This document shows, piece by piece, positions 50,934-59,672 of a stretch of 64,000 nt of DNA; position 1 is the first letter of the stretch, and each line of letters starts with the position of its first letter. This DNA comes from Lysinibacillus cavernae (GTDB lineage Bacteria > Bacillota > Bacilli > Bacillales_A > Planococcaceae), in contig NZ_WMEF01000016.1 of assembly GCF_009724685.1 (NCBI RefSeq), positions 17,729 to 81,728 on the forward strand. Reading direction: 5' to 3'. The position numbers and the translations under genes are program-made. Below the pieces are notes generated by a model, which did no database searches, had not been told where the DNA came from, and saw only the letters and a list, made by a program, of their open reading frames with translations.

Positions 50934-51332
50934 TTACCAATTTAAATTTAAGGTTATGCCACAACAACCACTATCCATAAGACGTATTCTAAAATTGTCT
51001 GGTGTATAGTTTGCATCAAATTTCATCGTAATGCCTGTTGATGTGATTAATCTATCAACCTCTGTTTTATTTGAAAGCTGTGCTGCATTCATTAGATCAT
51101 GTGCAAATTGTTGGGAGCTATCAATTTTATCTGTAAGTAATTGAGCTTGCTGTAACATCGCCTTTATCCGTGTAGCTGAAATTTTCAATTTACCTGTGTC
51201 TACAGGTGGAAAGGGATTAGTGGTCGGCATTGCAAGATGGTGAGGAATAGGTCTAACGGCAAGCTGATGAGCAAGTGGCGACGTTGGATAATGATAGGGA
51301 TGAACAAAGTACGGATAAGGATTGTAATACAA
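50934..51332 (-). CDS. Uncharacterised Tyr/Pro/His-rich protein, possibly spore coat
   Basis: A 132-residue protein that starts with a TTG 7 bases after GGAGG. The first 45 residues are rich in Tyr, Pro and His (MYYNPYPYFVHPYHYPTSPL), a composition common in spore coat or exosporium proteins. A helical middle (SATRIKAMLQQAQLLTDKI) and a conserved-looking tail with two adjacent cysteines (RIRLMDSGCCGITLNLNW) follow. I do not recognise the family; a role in the spore surface is only a suggestion. Confidence 0.55.
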   Translation of the reverse strand: MYYNPYPYFVHPYHYPTSPLAHQLAVRPIPHHLAMPTTNPFPPVDTGKLKISATRIKAMLQQAQLLTDKIDSSQQFAHDLMNAAQLSNKTEVDRLITSTGITMKFDANYTPDNFRIRLMDSGCCGITLNLNW

Positions 51333-51425
51333 TGTAATTCCTCCTATCCTATAGCAGATACCTTATCTTATGTAGTCAAACTGCTTTAGGTGTTATTTGC
51401 AGTGTAATGTCTGTCCTAATCATGT

Positions 51426-51455
51426 AAAAAGGAAGCCAAAGTGAGCTTCCTTTTT
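51426..51455. terminator. Bidirectional terminator
   Basis: AAAAAGGAAGC pairs with GCTTCCTTTTT around an 8-base loop. It ends the AraC-fusion gene on the minus strand. Confidence 0.82.
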
Positions 51456-53026
51456 TAGCCGAGAACATGTAAGACATCATCAATTTTTTTACTATGAGAC
51501 AGAATACCGTAATTCATCCATGTTAAAAAATCCACTTCATATACACAGTTGGTTTTGACTGCAGCTAGATTTTTCCACATAGAAGTTTTTAAAATCGACC
51601 GCTCCTCGCTCTCATAAATGGAATGTTGTTTATCAAATGTAATAAATAAATGATCAGCATCTAGTTGCAGCAATTGATCGAATGTCAGTGGTGCTTTACG
51701 TTGATTGTGCGGAATATTCCATACCAATGGATGTGGCATTAAACCTAGGTCACGATATAAAATTGGCCCCGTATAGCCACATTCGGGACCGGCGTATAGC
51801 GTAATGCCTATGGCTGAAATGCGGAGAAATGCCACACTTTGCCCATAAACGGATTTGTTAAGAATTTCTTTAGCTTGCTGTACCTTATCCTCATATTGTA
51901 GAATCACGTCCTGCATCAAGGGGGTTTTTCCTGTTAAATCAGCAATTTTAAATAAAGTAGATTGCCAGTTCTCTCCAGGATGTAAGATATGGCAGACGGG
52001 GGCTACTTCATTTAAATGATGATAGGATTCCCAACGCTCTACACCAGAATCTAGCATAATTAAAGTTGGCTTATAGTGAAGGAGTCGATCCATTTCTCTA
52101 TTTTGTACATCGATATCTGGCACTTCCTGTAGACCTAAATAGTCTTGTTTTCCCCATTTTGAATGACTGAATTGAGCAACTGGCGTAATCCCAAGGGCGA
52201 CAAAGAAATCTTCTAAGAATGGTGCGAATACACGGAGATGGCTGCTTTGGTTTCTTCGATATTGCCCTGGAGAGATGCCAACATGTTCTTTAAAACGACG
52301 ATTGAAATAATACTCATTATTAAATCCAACAGACTGACTAATTTCAAATACTCGATCATTTGTCGTCATTAATAATTGCTTGGCTTTTTCAATACGAACG
52401 TTATTTAAATAGTGAAGAGGGATTTGCCCCGTAATCTCTTTGAACAGACGGGTAAAATTCCATCTTGGTACATCAGCTAGCTCTGCTAACTGCTCGACAG
52501 TCCACTCTTTTTCAAAATGTTTATGTAAATAGTTAATGGACTGCTCAACAGATTGGCGATCATTTTTTTGTACTAGCTTGGGCATAGTTTGATGTAAGAG
52601 CAATAACATTAGCTCTTGAAAATGAACATGCTGCTCAAAAATTGAGTGCTCATCCTCCGCAAGTCGGTTATGATAAATGGCTTCTAGCAGTCTACGACAT
52701 TGCGAAAAGGGTAGGAGACGTTGCTCTTTGACATGCGTAAAATGGCTAGAAATAGTCTGTTTGTTACTGAGATGGACAATGTTGAATTGTAATTGATAAT
52801 AACAAAGGTGCGCGCTTTGGATGTGTATACTAACTGTGTTATTGGGCGGAATCAATATGCACTTTTCTTCACTAAAATGAATGGTATTATGATCTATTTT
52901 TAGCTTCCCACTGCCACTCATTACGATGAGAAGTGTATAGAAATCACTACTAATCGACTGCTTGTTCGAAGATTGAATCGCATAAGAAATATTTTGTAAC
53001 GTATAAACATGTGTTAAGTTACCCAT
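51455..53026 (-). CDS. AraC-family regulator fused to siderophore-binding domain (second copy)
   Basis: A 523-residue regulator with a cupin-like N-terminus (1-155), an AraC helix-turn-helix pair (about 165-262: VEQLAELADVPRWNFTRLFKE, VFEISQSVGFNNEYYFNRRFKE) and a cytoplasmic periplasmic-binding domain (about 268-523). The binding domain shares distinctive motifs with the lipoprotein encoded upstream: SKWGKQDYLGL here against PSWGKQDYLGL there, and GLMPHPL against GLTPHPL. The sensor and the surface receptor therefore probably bind the same siderophore. The ribosome binding site is AAAGGGGTGAA. It differs clearly from the AraC fusion at 410-2014. Confidence 0.87.
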   Translation of the reverse strand: MGNLTHVYTLQNISYAIQSSNKQSISSDFYTLLIVMSGSGKLKIDHNTIHFSEEKCILIPPNNTVSIHIQSAHLCYYQLQFNIVHLSNKQTISSHFTHVKEQRLLPFSQCRRLLEAIYHNRLAEDEHSIFEQHVHFQELMLLLLHQTMPKLVQKNDRQSVEQSINYLHKHFEKEWTVEQLAELADVPRWNFTRLFKEITGQIPLHYLNNVRIEKAKQLLMTTNDRVFEISQSVGFNNEYYFNRRFKEHVGISPGQYRRNQSSHLRVFAPFLEDFFVALGITPVAQFSHSKWGKQDYLGLQEVPDIDVQNREMDRLLHYKPTLIMLDSGVERWESYHHLNEVAPVCHILHPGENWQSTLFKIADLTGKTPLMQDVILQYEDKVQQAKEILNKSVYGQSVAFLRISAIGITLYAGPECGYTGPILYRDLGLMPHPLVWNIPHNQRKAPLTFDQLLQLDADHLFITFDKQHSIYESEERSILKTSMWKNLAAVKTNCVYEVDFLTWMNYGILSHSKKIDDVLHVLG

Positions 53027-53071
53027 TAATGATTCACCCCTTTGTCATGTTTGAATTTGGAGAACAACACA

Positions 53072-53097
53072 AAGAAAGCTCTCTTAAGAGCTTTCTT
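53072..53097. terminator. Hairpin between lipoprotein and AraC-fusion genes
   Basis: AAGAAAGCTCT pairs perfectly with AGAGCTTTCTT around CTTA. On the minus strand it lies after the lipoprotein gene and the GC-rich repeat, and 45 bases before the regulator gene. Confidence 0.65.
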
Positions 53098-53158
53098 CTG
53101 ATGTTTTTGAAAAAAGACGATGTCACTAGCAGAAAAAGACATTTTGGCAAGGTGGGGG

Positions 53159-53285
53159 GGATTTCCGTTCCGCCAGCGTCCTTTCCAGGGGGGCGTCCGA
53201 TCAGCCGCGCTTCACTTTGTCTGCTCCAGGGTCTCACCTGTGACGTGAATCCCGCAGGAAAGCAAGTAGCCTGCAACGGAAATCC
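53159..53285. repeat. GC-rich 127-bp element with 11-bp terminal inverted repeats
   Basis: The ends GGATTTCCGTT (53159-53169) and AACGGAAATCC (53275-53285) are perfect inverted copies. The interior is far richer in G+C than its surroundings, with further complementary pieces (CTTTCC/GGAAAG). It resembles dispersed palindromic repeats common in Bacillaceae intergenic regions. No transposase is encoded. It sits between two codirectional genes of one siderophore locus. Confidence 0.78.
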
Positions 53286-53332
53286 ATTTTTACCTTTCAC
53301 AAAAATCCTATTGAGTGTTTGTTTTTTGAAAA

Positions 53333-54283
53333 TTACTTCACAAACCATTTCTCAAGATCATCATATTTCATCAAGTTAGCTGTGATTGCTCCTGATTGCC
53401 AATATGTCCGATCAGCAATATAGACTTGTCCATTTTTTACTGCAGGTATTGTTTTCCATAGTGTACTATCTAACCATTTAATTGCTTCTTGATTTTCTTC
53501 AGACTCCCACGTGCCGTTTGAAGGGAAAAGGATGATATGATCCGCATCTAACTCTGGAATAGCCTCTTCTGATAAAACCTCGTGGAACTCTGTCATGTCA
53601 CGGGCCAACGGATGTGGTGTTAAGCCTGTCTCTGTGTAAATATAGCCAGAATAGCGGTTTTTAACGCCAAATAACGCTAATGTATTATCTGCGACATTTA
53701 GACGTACAACAGCAACTGTTTCGTCTCCAATTGATTCATCTAATTTTGCTTTTAAATCGGAAACACGTTGCTCATATTTATCAACCATTTCAACGGCTTT
53801 ATCAGGAATATTTAAAACATCAGCTATTGTTTTCACAATTTCACGTGGATCTTGTAGAATATCTTCTTTTAAGCGGTAAGTAGGTGCAACCTTTGAGTAT
53901 TCTTCGTACTTTGCCTTATCCGCGGCACCATCCACAATGATTAAATCAGGCTTAGCTTGTAGTAATGTTTCCATACTACCAGTAATGTCGAACTCAGGAA
54001 CATCTAATCCTAAATAGTCCTGTTTACCCCAGGAAGGGTGATACCATTGCACAACAGGTTTTACATCCAAGGCAGTTAAATAATCTTCCAGATAGATAGC
54101 AGCTACACGCTGTGGGTTTGTAGGGATTTCTACTTTTCCAAACTCATCCTCTACAATTCTTGTATCTTTAGTTGATTGATTCTCTTTCGCTGTATCCTCT
54201 TTTACTTCATTTGAGCCACAGGCACTTAACACGAACATTAGTGCAAGTAAAAGGGCAAATGAAAAATGTCGACCTCTACGCAT
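53333..54283 (-). CDS. Siderophore ABC transporter substrate-binding lipoprotein
   Basis: A 316-residue lipoprotein with lipobox LSAC at residues 19-22, then a linker and a Fe-siderophore binding domain (RIVEDEFGKVEIPTNPQRVAA at the start, PDLIIVDGAADKAKYEEYSKVAPT in the hinge region). Its motifs WGKQDYLGLDVPEFD and GLTPHPL recur in the AraC-fused sensor downstream. A Fur box precedes it. No permease or ATPase genes are adjacent, so it must use a transporter encoded elsewhere. The siderophore is unknown. Confidence 0.9.
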   Translation of the reverse strand: MRRGRHFSFALLLALMFVLSACGSNEVKEDTAKENQSTKDTRIVEDEFGKVEIPTNPQRVAAIYLEDYLTALDVKPVVQWYHPSWGKQDYLGLDVPEFDITGSMETLLQAKPDLIIVDGAADKAKYEEYSKVAPTYRLKEDILQDPREIVKTIADVLNIPDKAVEMVDKYEQRVSDLKAKLDESIGDETVAVVRLNVADNTLALFGVKNRYSGYIYTETGLTPHPLARDMTEFHEVLSEEAIPELDADHIILFPSNGTWESEENQEAIKWLDSTLWKTIPAVKNGQVYIADRTYWQSGAITANLMKYDDLEKWFVK

Positions 54284-54335
54284 TGCTATTCACTCCTATA
54301 AATTTACTAAAACAGTAAGAATGTTATTTTAATTT

Positions 54336-54352
54336 AGAATGATAATCATTCT
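54336..54352. promoter_or_regulatory. Fur box
   Basis: AGAATGATAATCATTCT is a perfect palindrome around the Fur core TGATAATCATT. It lies 53 bases upstream of the lipoprotein start on the minus strand. Confidence 0.88.
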
Positions 54353-54436
54353 CGTTTGGTTAAGTAAATTATAGGACACAACATATCAACAAACAATACA
54401 CATTCTCTACTACTTTCTTATACAAAATGAACTTTA

Positions 54437-55621
54437 CTATTGTTTTTTATTATCGTAAATTAACCATACTAATGTAACAATTGCTGCAAGCATGACCATT
54501 AAAAATCCATAGAGGGGAGTATGTGCTAACGATTGATGGCGAATAATAAAGCCTCCAACATAGGACCCTAAAAATATACCAATGTTGAAAGCTGAAATAT
54601 TCAATGCTGAGGCCATTGAAATAGCTGATGGCACATATTTTTCAGACAGTAGTACGGCATATAGCTGCAATCCAGGGACATTCATGAACATAAATAAGCC
54701 CATTGTCAGTATCATCATTAATCCGATAATAGGTGATTCGAGCGTGAAGCCAATGCCTAGCAACGCCAAGGCAAGTCCTACAAAAATAATAAAGATAGAA
54801 CGTAGCGGATTATGATTGGCAAAATGGCCACCTAGTGTATTACCAATAGCAACACAAATACCATAGACAACTAAAATAATGACTACTGCATGTGGTGAAT
54901 ACCCCATATATTGTTCTAAAATAGGCGAAACATATGTGTAGACAACAAAGACACCACCGTATCCAATTGCGGTAATGAAAAGTATTAGTAACATTCGTAT
55001 ATTGCCTAATACTTTGCCTATATCCCGTATAGAGATAGGATTGCCTTTCGACAATTGGTTAGGTACTAACAAAGCATTACTAATTAAACCCACAATCCCA
55101 ATAATAACAATAAAGATGAACGACATACGCCAATCTGTTACTTGTCCAATAAAGGTACCTAGTGGGACACCTGTCACAGTAGCCAATGTTAAGCCTGTAA
55201 ACATAAAGGCAATAGCACTTGCTCGTTTATTTGGTTCCACTACATCGGCCGCTATAACAGAAGCAATCGACATAAACACACCATGTGCTAATGCTGAAAT
55301 AATACGTCCGATTAATAGTAAAACGAAATTCGGTGCTAAAGCGACTGCTAGGTTACCCACTATAAAGATGGTCATAACAAGCAATAATACGGTTTTTCGA
55401 CTAAGGCGTGATGTCAAGGCTGTTAATAACGGAGCCCCAACAGTTACCCCTAGTGCATATATAGAAACGGTTAAGCCAGCTGTGCTTAAAGATATTCCAA
55501 AGTCATCTGTAATTAATGGTAGTAGCCCAACACTGATAAATTCAGTGGACCCTATTCCAAATGCACTGATTGCAAGTGCCAGCAAGGTTAATTTAGCACT
55601 TGGCTTTTTTGATTGTGACAT
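54437..55621 (-). CDS. MFS transporter (AraJ/PbuE-like, DHA1)
   Basis: A 394-residue transporter with 12 membrane segments. It shows FGIGSTEFISVGLLPLITDDFGIS in segment 1 (the EF-x-x-GLLP motif of the AraJ/YdhP/PbuE group), TSRLSRKTVLLLVM (loop 2-3 motif) and GRIISALAHGVFMSIAS (segment 4). It exports a small molecule such as a drug, sugar or purine base. It is divergent from an HxlR regulator 78 bases away, whose operators lie in that gap. Confidence 0.88.
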   Translation of the reverse strand: MSQSKKPSAKLTLLALAISAFGIGSTEFISVGLLPLITDDFGISLSTAGLTVSIYALGVTVGAPLLTALTSRLSRKTVLLLVMTIFIVGNLAVALAPNFVLLLIGRIISALAHGVFMSIASVIAADVVEPNKRASAIAFMFTGLTLATVTGVPLGTFIGQVTDWRMSFIFIVIIGIVGLISNALLVPNQLSKGNPISIRDIGKVLGNIRMLLILFITAIGYGGVFVVYTYVSPILEQYMGYSPHAVVIILVVYGICVAIGNTLGGHFANHNPLRSIFIIFVGLALALLGIGFTLESPIIGLMMILTMGLFMFMNVPGLQLYAVLLSEKYVPSAISMASALNISAFNIGIFLGSYVGGFIIRHQSLAHTPLYGFLMVMLAAIVTLVWLIYDNKKQ

Positions 55622-55673
55622 TCTACTAATATCTCCTTTGATTTTTTTTATAGTGTGTAGTAATATTCATACA

Positions 55674-55710
55674 TACCTAAAAGGTACGTAGATTACTTTT
55701 GGTTACTTTT
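55674..55710. promoter_or_regulatory. Candidate HxlR operators
   Basis: TACCT-AAA-AGGTA (55674-55686) is an inverted repeat. Just beside it TTACTTTTGG and TTACTTTTGA (from 55693) form a direct repeat. Both lie between the divergent MFS and HxlR genes. Confidence 0.5.
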
Positions 55711-55731
55711 GAATATTACAGGAGGTTTACG

Positions 55732-56115
55732 ATGCAAAAAATTTATAATATTGGTGTTGAAGCTACACTTGAAGTTATTGGTGGTAAATGGAAACCAGTA
55801 ATTCTTTGTCATTTAAACCACCATGGTAAAATTCGAACAAATGAGTTCCGACGATTAATTCCAGGAATTTCACAAAAAATGCTCACAAGCCAATTAAGAG
55901 AATTAGAGCAAGCTGGATTAATCAATCGAAAGGTCTTCAATCAAGTACCGCCGAAAGTTGAATATTCATTAACGCCCTATGGACAAGGGATGGAGCCTAT
56001 ATTGAACATGCTTTGTACTTGGGGTGAAAAGCATGTTGAATTTTTACAAGATAAAGGTGAAGAAGTACTTTTAAAACAACGTGATGAAGATATAGCCATT
56101 CAGCAAACATCGTAG
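55732..56115 (+). CDS. HxlR family regulator
   Basis: A 127-residue winged-helix regulator with the HxlR pattern: YNIGVEATLEVIGGKWKPVILCHL, GKIRTNEFRRLIPGISQKMLTSQLRELEQAGLI, then YSLTPYGQGMEPILNMLCTWG. The conserved Cys (ILCHL) rather than an N-terminal CP motif is notable. The ATG follows AGGAGGT. It probably controls the divergent MFS pump in response to an electrophile or drug. Confidence 0.9.
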   Translation: MQKIYNIGVEATLEVIGGKWKPVILCHLNHHGKIRTNEFRRLIPGISQKMLTSQLRELEQAGLINRKVFNQVPPKVEYSLTPYGQGMEPILNMLCTWGEKHVEFLQDKGEEVLLKQRDEDIAIQQTS

Positions 56116-56123
56116 TGAGGGGA

Positions 56124-56158
56124 GAAAGAGACTGTCGCATACAAGACAGTCTCTTTTC
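56124..56158. terminator. Bidirectional terminator
   Basis: GAAAGAGACTGTC pairs with GACAGTCTCTTTTC around an 8-base loop, between convergent genes. Confidence 0.9.
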
Positions 56159-56171
56159 CTTTTTTTGATGC

Positions 56172-57017
56172 TTATAACATAAAGTTAAACTCATCTGGAT
56201 TAGGTCCGACACGTTGTTCAAGATTCATCGCATTGATCAGAGCCATTTCCTCGTCTGTTAGCTTAAAGTCAAAGATATCAGCGTTTTGTAGCATACGTTC
56301 TCTACGCACAGATTTTGGAATAGTGATGATTCCGTTTTGCACATCCCAACGCAAAATAACTTGAGCATTCGTTTTTCCATACTTTGTTGCAATGTTTGAA
56401 ATGGTTGCATCTTCAAGAAGCCCACCTTGCATTAACGGTGCCCAAGCCTCAAGTTGAATTTGGTGTTGCTCACAAAATGAACGAAGCTCAGTTTGTTGCA
56501 TACGTGGATGGAATTCCACTTGATTCACAACAGGTTTAATACGTGCAAATGATAATAAATTTTGTAGGTGCGAGACAGTAAAGTTACATACACCAATGGC
56601 TTTTATTTTCCCCTGTTCATACAGGTCTTCGAGTGCCTTCCATGATTCAGCATACTTTTCTTTACCTGGCCAATGAATAAGATAAAGATCTAAATAATCT
56701 AGCCCTAGTTTCTCTAGGCTTTCTTCATAAGCAGTAATCGTTTCCTCATAGCTTAATCCGTCATTCCATACTTTTGATGTAATAAACAGATCTTCACGTT
56801 GTAAGCCAGTAGATGCTAGCGCTTGTTTAACGCCTTCTCCTACACCCACTTCGTTGCCATAAATAGCGGCAGTATCGATGCTTCGATAGCCGACCTCGAT
56901 CGCATTTTTAACCATCTCTGCAGTGGCATCATTCTCTACTTGAAAAACACCTAAACCCATTCCAGGCATTTGTATGTCGTTATTTAATGTGATTGTATCT
57001 TGTAAATGATTAATCAT
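56172..57017 (-). CDS. Aldo/keto reductase (YtbE/YvgN-like)
   Basis: A 281-residue NADPH-dependent reductase with the (beta/alpha)8 fold. The catalytic tetrad is visible: Asp in GYRSIDTAAIYGNE with its Tyr, Lys in FITSKVW, and His in LYLIHWPG. The NADP-binding end is ITIPKSVRRERMLQN. It reduces aldehydes such as methylglyoxal, as Bacillus homologues do. The ATG at 57017 follows TTGGAGGAA. It is a single-gene unit. Confidence 0.92.
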   Translation of the reverse strand: MINHLQDTITLNNDIQMPGMGLGVFQVENDATAEMVKNAIEVGYRSIDTAAIYGNEVGVGEGVKQALASTGLQREDLFITSKVWNDGLSYEETITAYEESLEKLGLDYLDLYLIHWPGKEKYAESWKALEDLYEQGKIKAIGVCNFTVSHLQNLLSFARIKPVVNQVEFHPRMQQTELRSFCEQHQIQLEAWAPLMQGGLLEDATISNIATKYGKTNAQVILRWDVQNGIITIPKSVRRERMLQNADIFDFKLTDEEMALINAMNLEQRVGPNPDEFNFML

Positions 57018-57236
57018 TTCTATTCCTCCAATTGTGTGATTGCTCGATTGCTTTTTCATTATGCTGTTCCCTTAGAGCAAAAAAAAGTACGCACATTTTA
57101 GTTTCATAGAAACAAAGAGGTAACTTTTGTGAACTGACAATGGTTATGGCAATAAATTTTTTTCATATTTATATTTTTTGGTTTTTACAATTACAGGTAA
57201 AATAAAGATGGGACAAACAAGTTGGGGGGAAATGCA

Positions 57237-58046
57237 ATGGTTATGACAAGAAAACTAGCAGATCATCTAGAGATGGCGGAAATAAAAATGTTTGCATCGA
57301 GGCTGCGTGCTATAGAGGGACTTCAACATAATGCTATTGGGGTAGAGATAGGTCAATTTGATGGAGCGTATGCCTTTTCTATCAAAAGCATACCTGGTCC
57401 TTCGTATAATGTTGTAAAAGGTGATAGTTTGCAGTCGGAACATTTGGTTGAAACCATATTAGCGTTTTATAAAGAAAAGGGGATACCCGCTCGTTTCGAT
57501 GTAGCTCCTCAATATATGAATGCTAGCTCTTTACAAAAACTACATCATGCAGGTTTTTTTCAAAGTGATTTCCATACCACTTTATATAGCGCCTTGAGCA
57601 GTGAATATGTTGGAGAATTGAAAAACTCAATCATTGAAATAAGAACCATTCAAGAAGATGAATTCGATTTCTATGGAAAATTGTATGTTGAGGGGTTTAA
57701 TATGCCTCGTTTTTTAGCAGATAGTGTGGCTGCAAATAATAAGGTTTTGTATGACAAGCCAGGTTGGTCGTTTTATATCGCTTCATTAAACAATGAGGAT
57801 GTGGGTATTGGGTCCATGTTTGTTCATAATAGTACGGCTATCCTAGCGGCATCGGCTGTCCAGCATAGTGCTCGTAATAAGGGCATTCATCAAGCTCTTA
57901 TTCAATATCGAGTAAAAGAAGCAGTTAAACAAAATTGTAAGCACGTGGTTGGTCATGCAAAGTTTGCATCTACTAGTCAAAAAAATATGGAGCGTTGTGG
58001 CATGACGATTGCTTACACAAAAAGCATTTGGACAGAAGTAAACTAA
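57237..58046 (+). CDS. GNAT family acetyltransferase, two-domain
   Basis: A 269-residue protein with a degenerate N-terminal GNAT-like half (RKLADHLEMAEIKMFASRLR) and a C-terminal GNAT domain. The acetyl-CoA region is SAVQHSARNKGIHQALIQYRVKEA, and the end is GHAKFASTSQKNMERCGMTIAYTKSIW. Such proteins acetylate small amines or drugs; the substrate is unknown. ATG 57237 follows GGGGGGA; the TTG at 57222 lies before that site. Confidence 0.8.
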   Translation: MVMTRKLADHLEMAEIKMFASRLRAIEGLQHNAIGVEIGQFDGAYAFSIKSIPGPSYNVVKGDSLQSEHLVETILAFYKEKGIPARFDVAPQYMNASSLQKLHHAGFFQSDFHTTLYSALSSEYVGELKNSIIEIRTIQEDEFDFYGKLYVEGFNMPRFLADSVAANNKVLYDKPGWSFYIASLNNEDVGIGSMFVHNSTAILAASAVQHSARNKGIHQALIQYRVKEAVKQNCKHVVGHAKFASTSQKNMERCGMTIAYTKSIWTEVN

Positions 58047-58126
58047 TCTCATTCTTTCGATAATAAAGGGAAATTTTGGCTTAGTAGAGAATTTAAATAG
58101 TACTACTTGATAAAGGGGATTGGAAG

Positions 58127-58567
58127 ATGAATCGTTTAAATTTAATCACACTCGGTGTAAAGGATATGGTAGAATCTCTAGCTTTTTACCGAGAGGGGCT
58201 AGGCTTTGAGGTGGTGGTATATGGAGAAGAAACAAATCCAGATGTTATGTTCTTTAATAATGGAGGAACAAAAATATCGCTATTTCCAATCCAACGTCTT
58301 GTAAAAGATATCAATGAAGCAAACCCACCAGAAATTAGCCATGGCTTTGGAGGTATTACCCTTGCCTATAATGGTAAATCAAAAGAAGAAGTGGATCGCG
58401 TATTTGCATTAGCTAAAAAAGCTGGGGCGAAGATTGTTAAAGAGCCAGAAACTGTATTCTGGGGTGGCTATAGCGGCTATTTCCAAGATCCAAATGGCTA
58501 CTATTGGGAAGTGGCCTATGGCGACATGTGGCAGTTTGATGAAAATGATATGCTGATTATTCAATAA
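58127..58567 (+). CDS. VOC (glyoxalase/bleomycin resistance fold) protein
   Basis: A 146-residue single-chain VOC protein: LNLITLGVKDMVESLAFYREGLGFEVV at the start and GYSGYFQDPNGYYWEVAYGDMW at the end, where the Glu is a likely metal ligand. The first ligand position is Thr rather than His (LITLGV), so it may not be a classical metalloenzyme. It could bind a drug or small metabolite. The ribosome binding site is GGGGATTGGA. Confidence 0.82.
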   Translation: MNRLNLITLGVKDMVESLAFYREGLGFEVVVYGEETNPDVMFFNNGGTKISLFPIQRLVKDINEANPPEISHGFGGITLAYNGKSKEEVDRVFALAKKAGAKIVKEPETVFWGGYSGYFQDPNGYYWEVAYGDMWQFDENDMLIIQ

Positions 58568-58581
58568 TGATCGCAAAATAG

Positions 58582-58616
58582 ATAGCAAACTAGAAACCTA
58601 GTTTGCTATTTTTTAT
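58582..58616. terminator. Hairpin terminator, repeated element copy 2
   Basis: ATAGCAAACTAG pairs perfectly with CTAGTTTGCTAT around AAAC, followed by six Ts. The two arms are identical to those at 45815-45842. Confidence 0.9.
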
Positions 58617-58626
58617 TGATCAATAG

Positions 58627-59505
58627 TTAACAATAATGTTTACGCATTAAATCCACAAAGTTTTGAGCAGCTTTGGATAGGTAATGATTCTTCATCCAGA
58701 CCAATCCTACCGAAGTGCATATCTCTTCAGATGGGATTTTATATGCATGGAGTGGTAGCTCCTCATATTGTTTCAAAATAGTTTCAGGAACAATGGAAGA
58801 GCTAAATCCTGTAGCAACTAAGTTCATTAAAAGTGTAGTATCTGAACATTCCCCTACGATATGGGTATGGTATTGGTAGCGAGAAAAAGCTTCTAATATG
58901 GAGTAGTGAACACCTAGACCTTCGGTACTTGGTAAAAGAAGTGGCCAGTTTTGAATTTCTGCTAAAGTCACTTCATGTTCGATTCTGTCATTCTTGTTGG
59001 ATTGGATAAAGTAAAATGGTTCTGTGGACATATGGAGGACAGAGAAATCGTCTAATACTAAAGGTAAGCGGATGATGGCTAGTTCTACAACACGATCTCT
59101 TACTAATTTACAAAGATAGGAAGATTCATTTTGTTGAATCTTATAAGTTACTTTTGGGTAGAGTTGTTGAAATTGATGTAGTAATGAAGGTAGCTCAACA
59201 ACCGAAAATGTATTAATACCTAATGTGAGTCTTCCGTGAATGCCCAAACCTACATCTTTGACCTCCACTTCAGCTTCTTCCATTAATTGAACAACCTGAA
59301 GTGCATATTTATATAATGTTTTTCCAGCTTCTGTAACTTTAAAAAACTTTCCTTTCCTTTCTACCAGTTTTGACCCTAGCTCTTCTTCCATCGTCTTTAA
59401 ATGTTGGCTTAATGGTGGTTGAGAAATATGTAACCTTTCAGCCGCAGCAGAAATCTTCTTTTCCTCCACGATAGCAATAAAATATCTGAGTTGTCGAATA
59501 TCCAA
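58627..59505 (-). CDS. LysR family regulator (CynR/CysL-like)
   Basis: A 292-residue LysR protein. The helix-turn-helix is MDIRQLRYFIAIVEEKKISA, AAERLHISQPPLSQHLKTMEEELG. The effector domain starts near residue 90 (HGRLTLGINTFSVVELPSLL). The start is a TTG after AAAGGGGTG. It is divergent from an MFS pump 168 bases away, with an interrupted dyad between, and probably controls that pump. Confidence 0.9.
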   Translation of the reverse strand: MDIRQLRYFIAIVEEKKISAAAERLHISQPPLSQHLKTMEEELGSKLVERKGKFFKVTEAGKTLYKYALQVVQLMEEAEVEVKDVGLGIHGRLTLGINTFSVVELPSLLHQFQQLYPKVTYKIQQNESSYLCKLVRDRVVELAIIRLPLVLDDFSVLHMSTEPFYFIQSNKNDRIEHEVTLAEIQNWPLLLPSTEGLGVHYSILEAFSRYQYHTHIVGECSDTTLLMNLVATGFSSSIVPETILKQYEELPLHAYKIPSEEICTSVGLVWMKNHYLSKAAQNFVDLMRKHYC

Positions 59506-59522
59506 ATAAACACCCCTTTATT

Positions 59523-59548
59523 ATATGTAAAACCTAAGTAAAACATAT
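59523..59548. promoter_or_regulatory. LysR operator candidate
   Basis: ATATGT and ACATAT form an inverted repeat with a 14-base gap, in the region between the divergent LysR and MFS genes. Confidence 0.5.
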
Positions 59549-59601
59549 TTTATTAATATTTTTCATATAAGTAGTGCCATGTTAGCATATTTATAGAAAA
59601 G

Positions 59602-59625
59602 AAAAAAGGAGATGGTCTCCTTTTT
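59602..59625 (+). terminator. Terminator-like hairpin in the MFS leader
   Basis: AAAAAGGAGA pairs with TCTCCTTTTT around a short loop and ends in Ts. It lies between the presumed promoter and the MFS ribosome binding site, so it could attenuate transcription into the pump gene. Confidence 0.6.
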
Positions 59626-59672
59626 ATTACTAGAAAGATTTATTGCACCATAGTATGAAGGAGACAAAACCA

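Noticed and set aside
53159..53285. Insertion sequence or miniature transposon called as a mobile element
   Set aside because: The inverted ends fit, but no transposase and no clear target-site duplication are seen. It is reported as a repeat only.
53011..53379. ORFs on both strands across 53011-53379
   Set aside because: They cover the GC-rich palindromic repeat and overlap true genes at both ends. Long frames here result from high G+C, and neither has a good start.
54975..55691. 238-codon ORF on the plus strand opposite the MFS gene
   Set aside because: It is antisense to a clear 12-segment transporter and has the Ile/Thr/Asn-rich look of a mirrored membrane-protein frame. No ribosome binding site.
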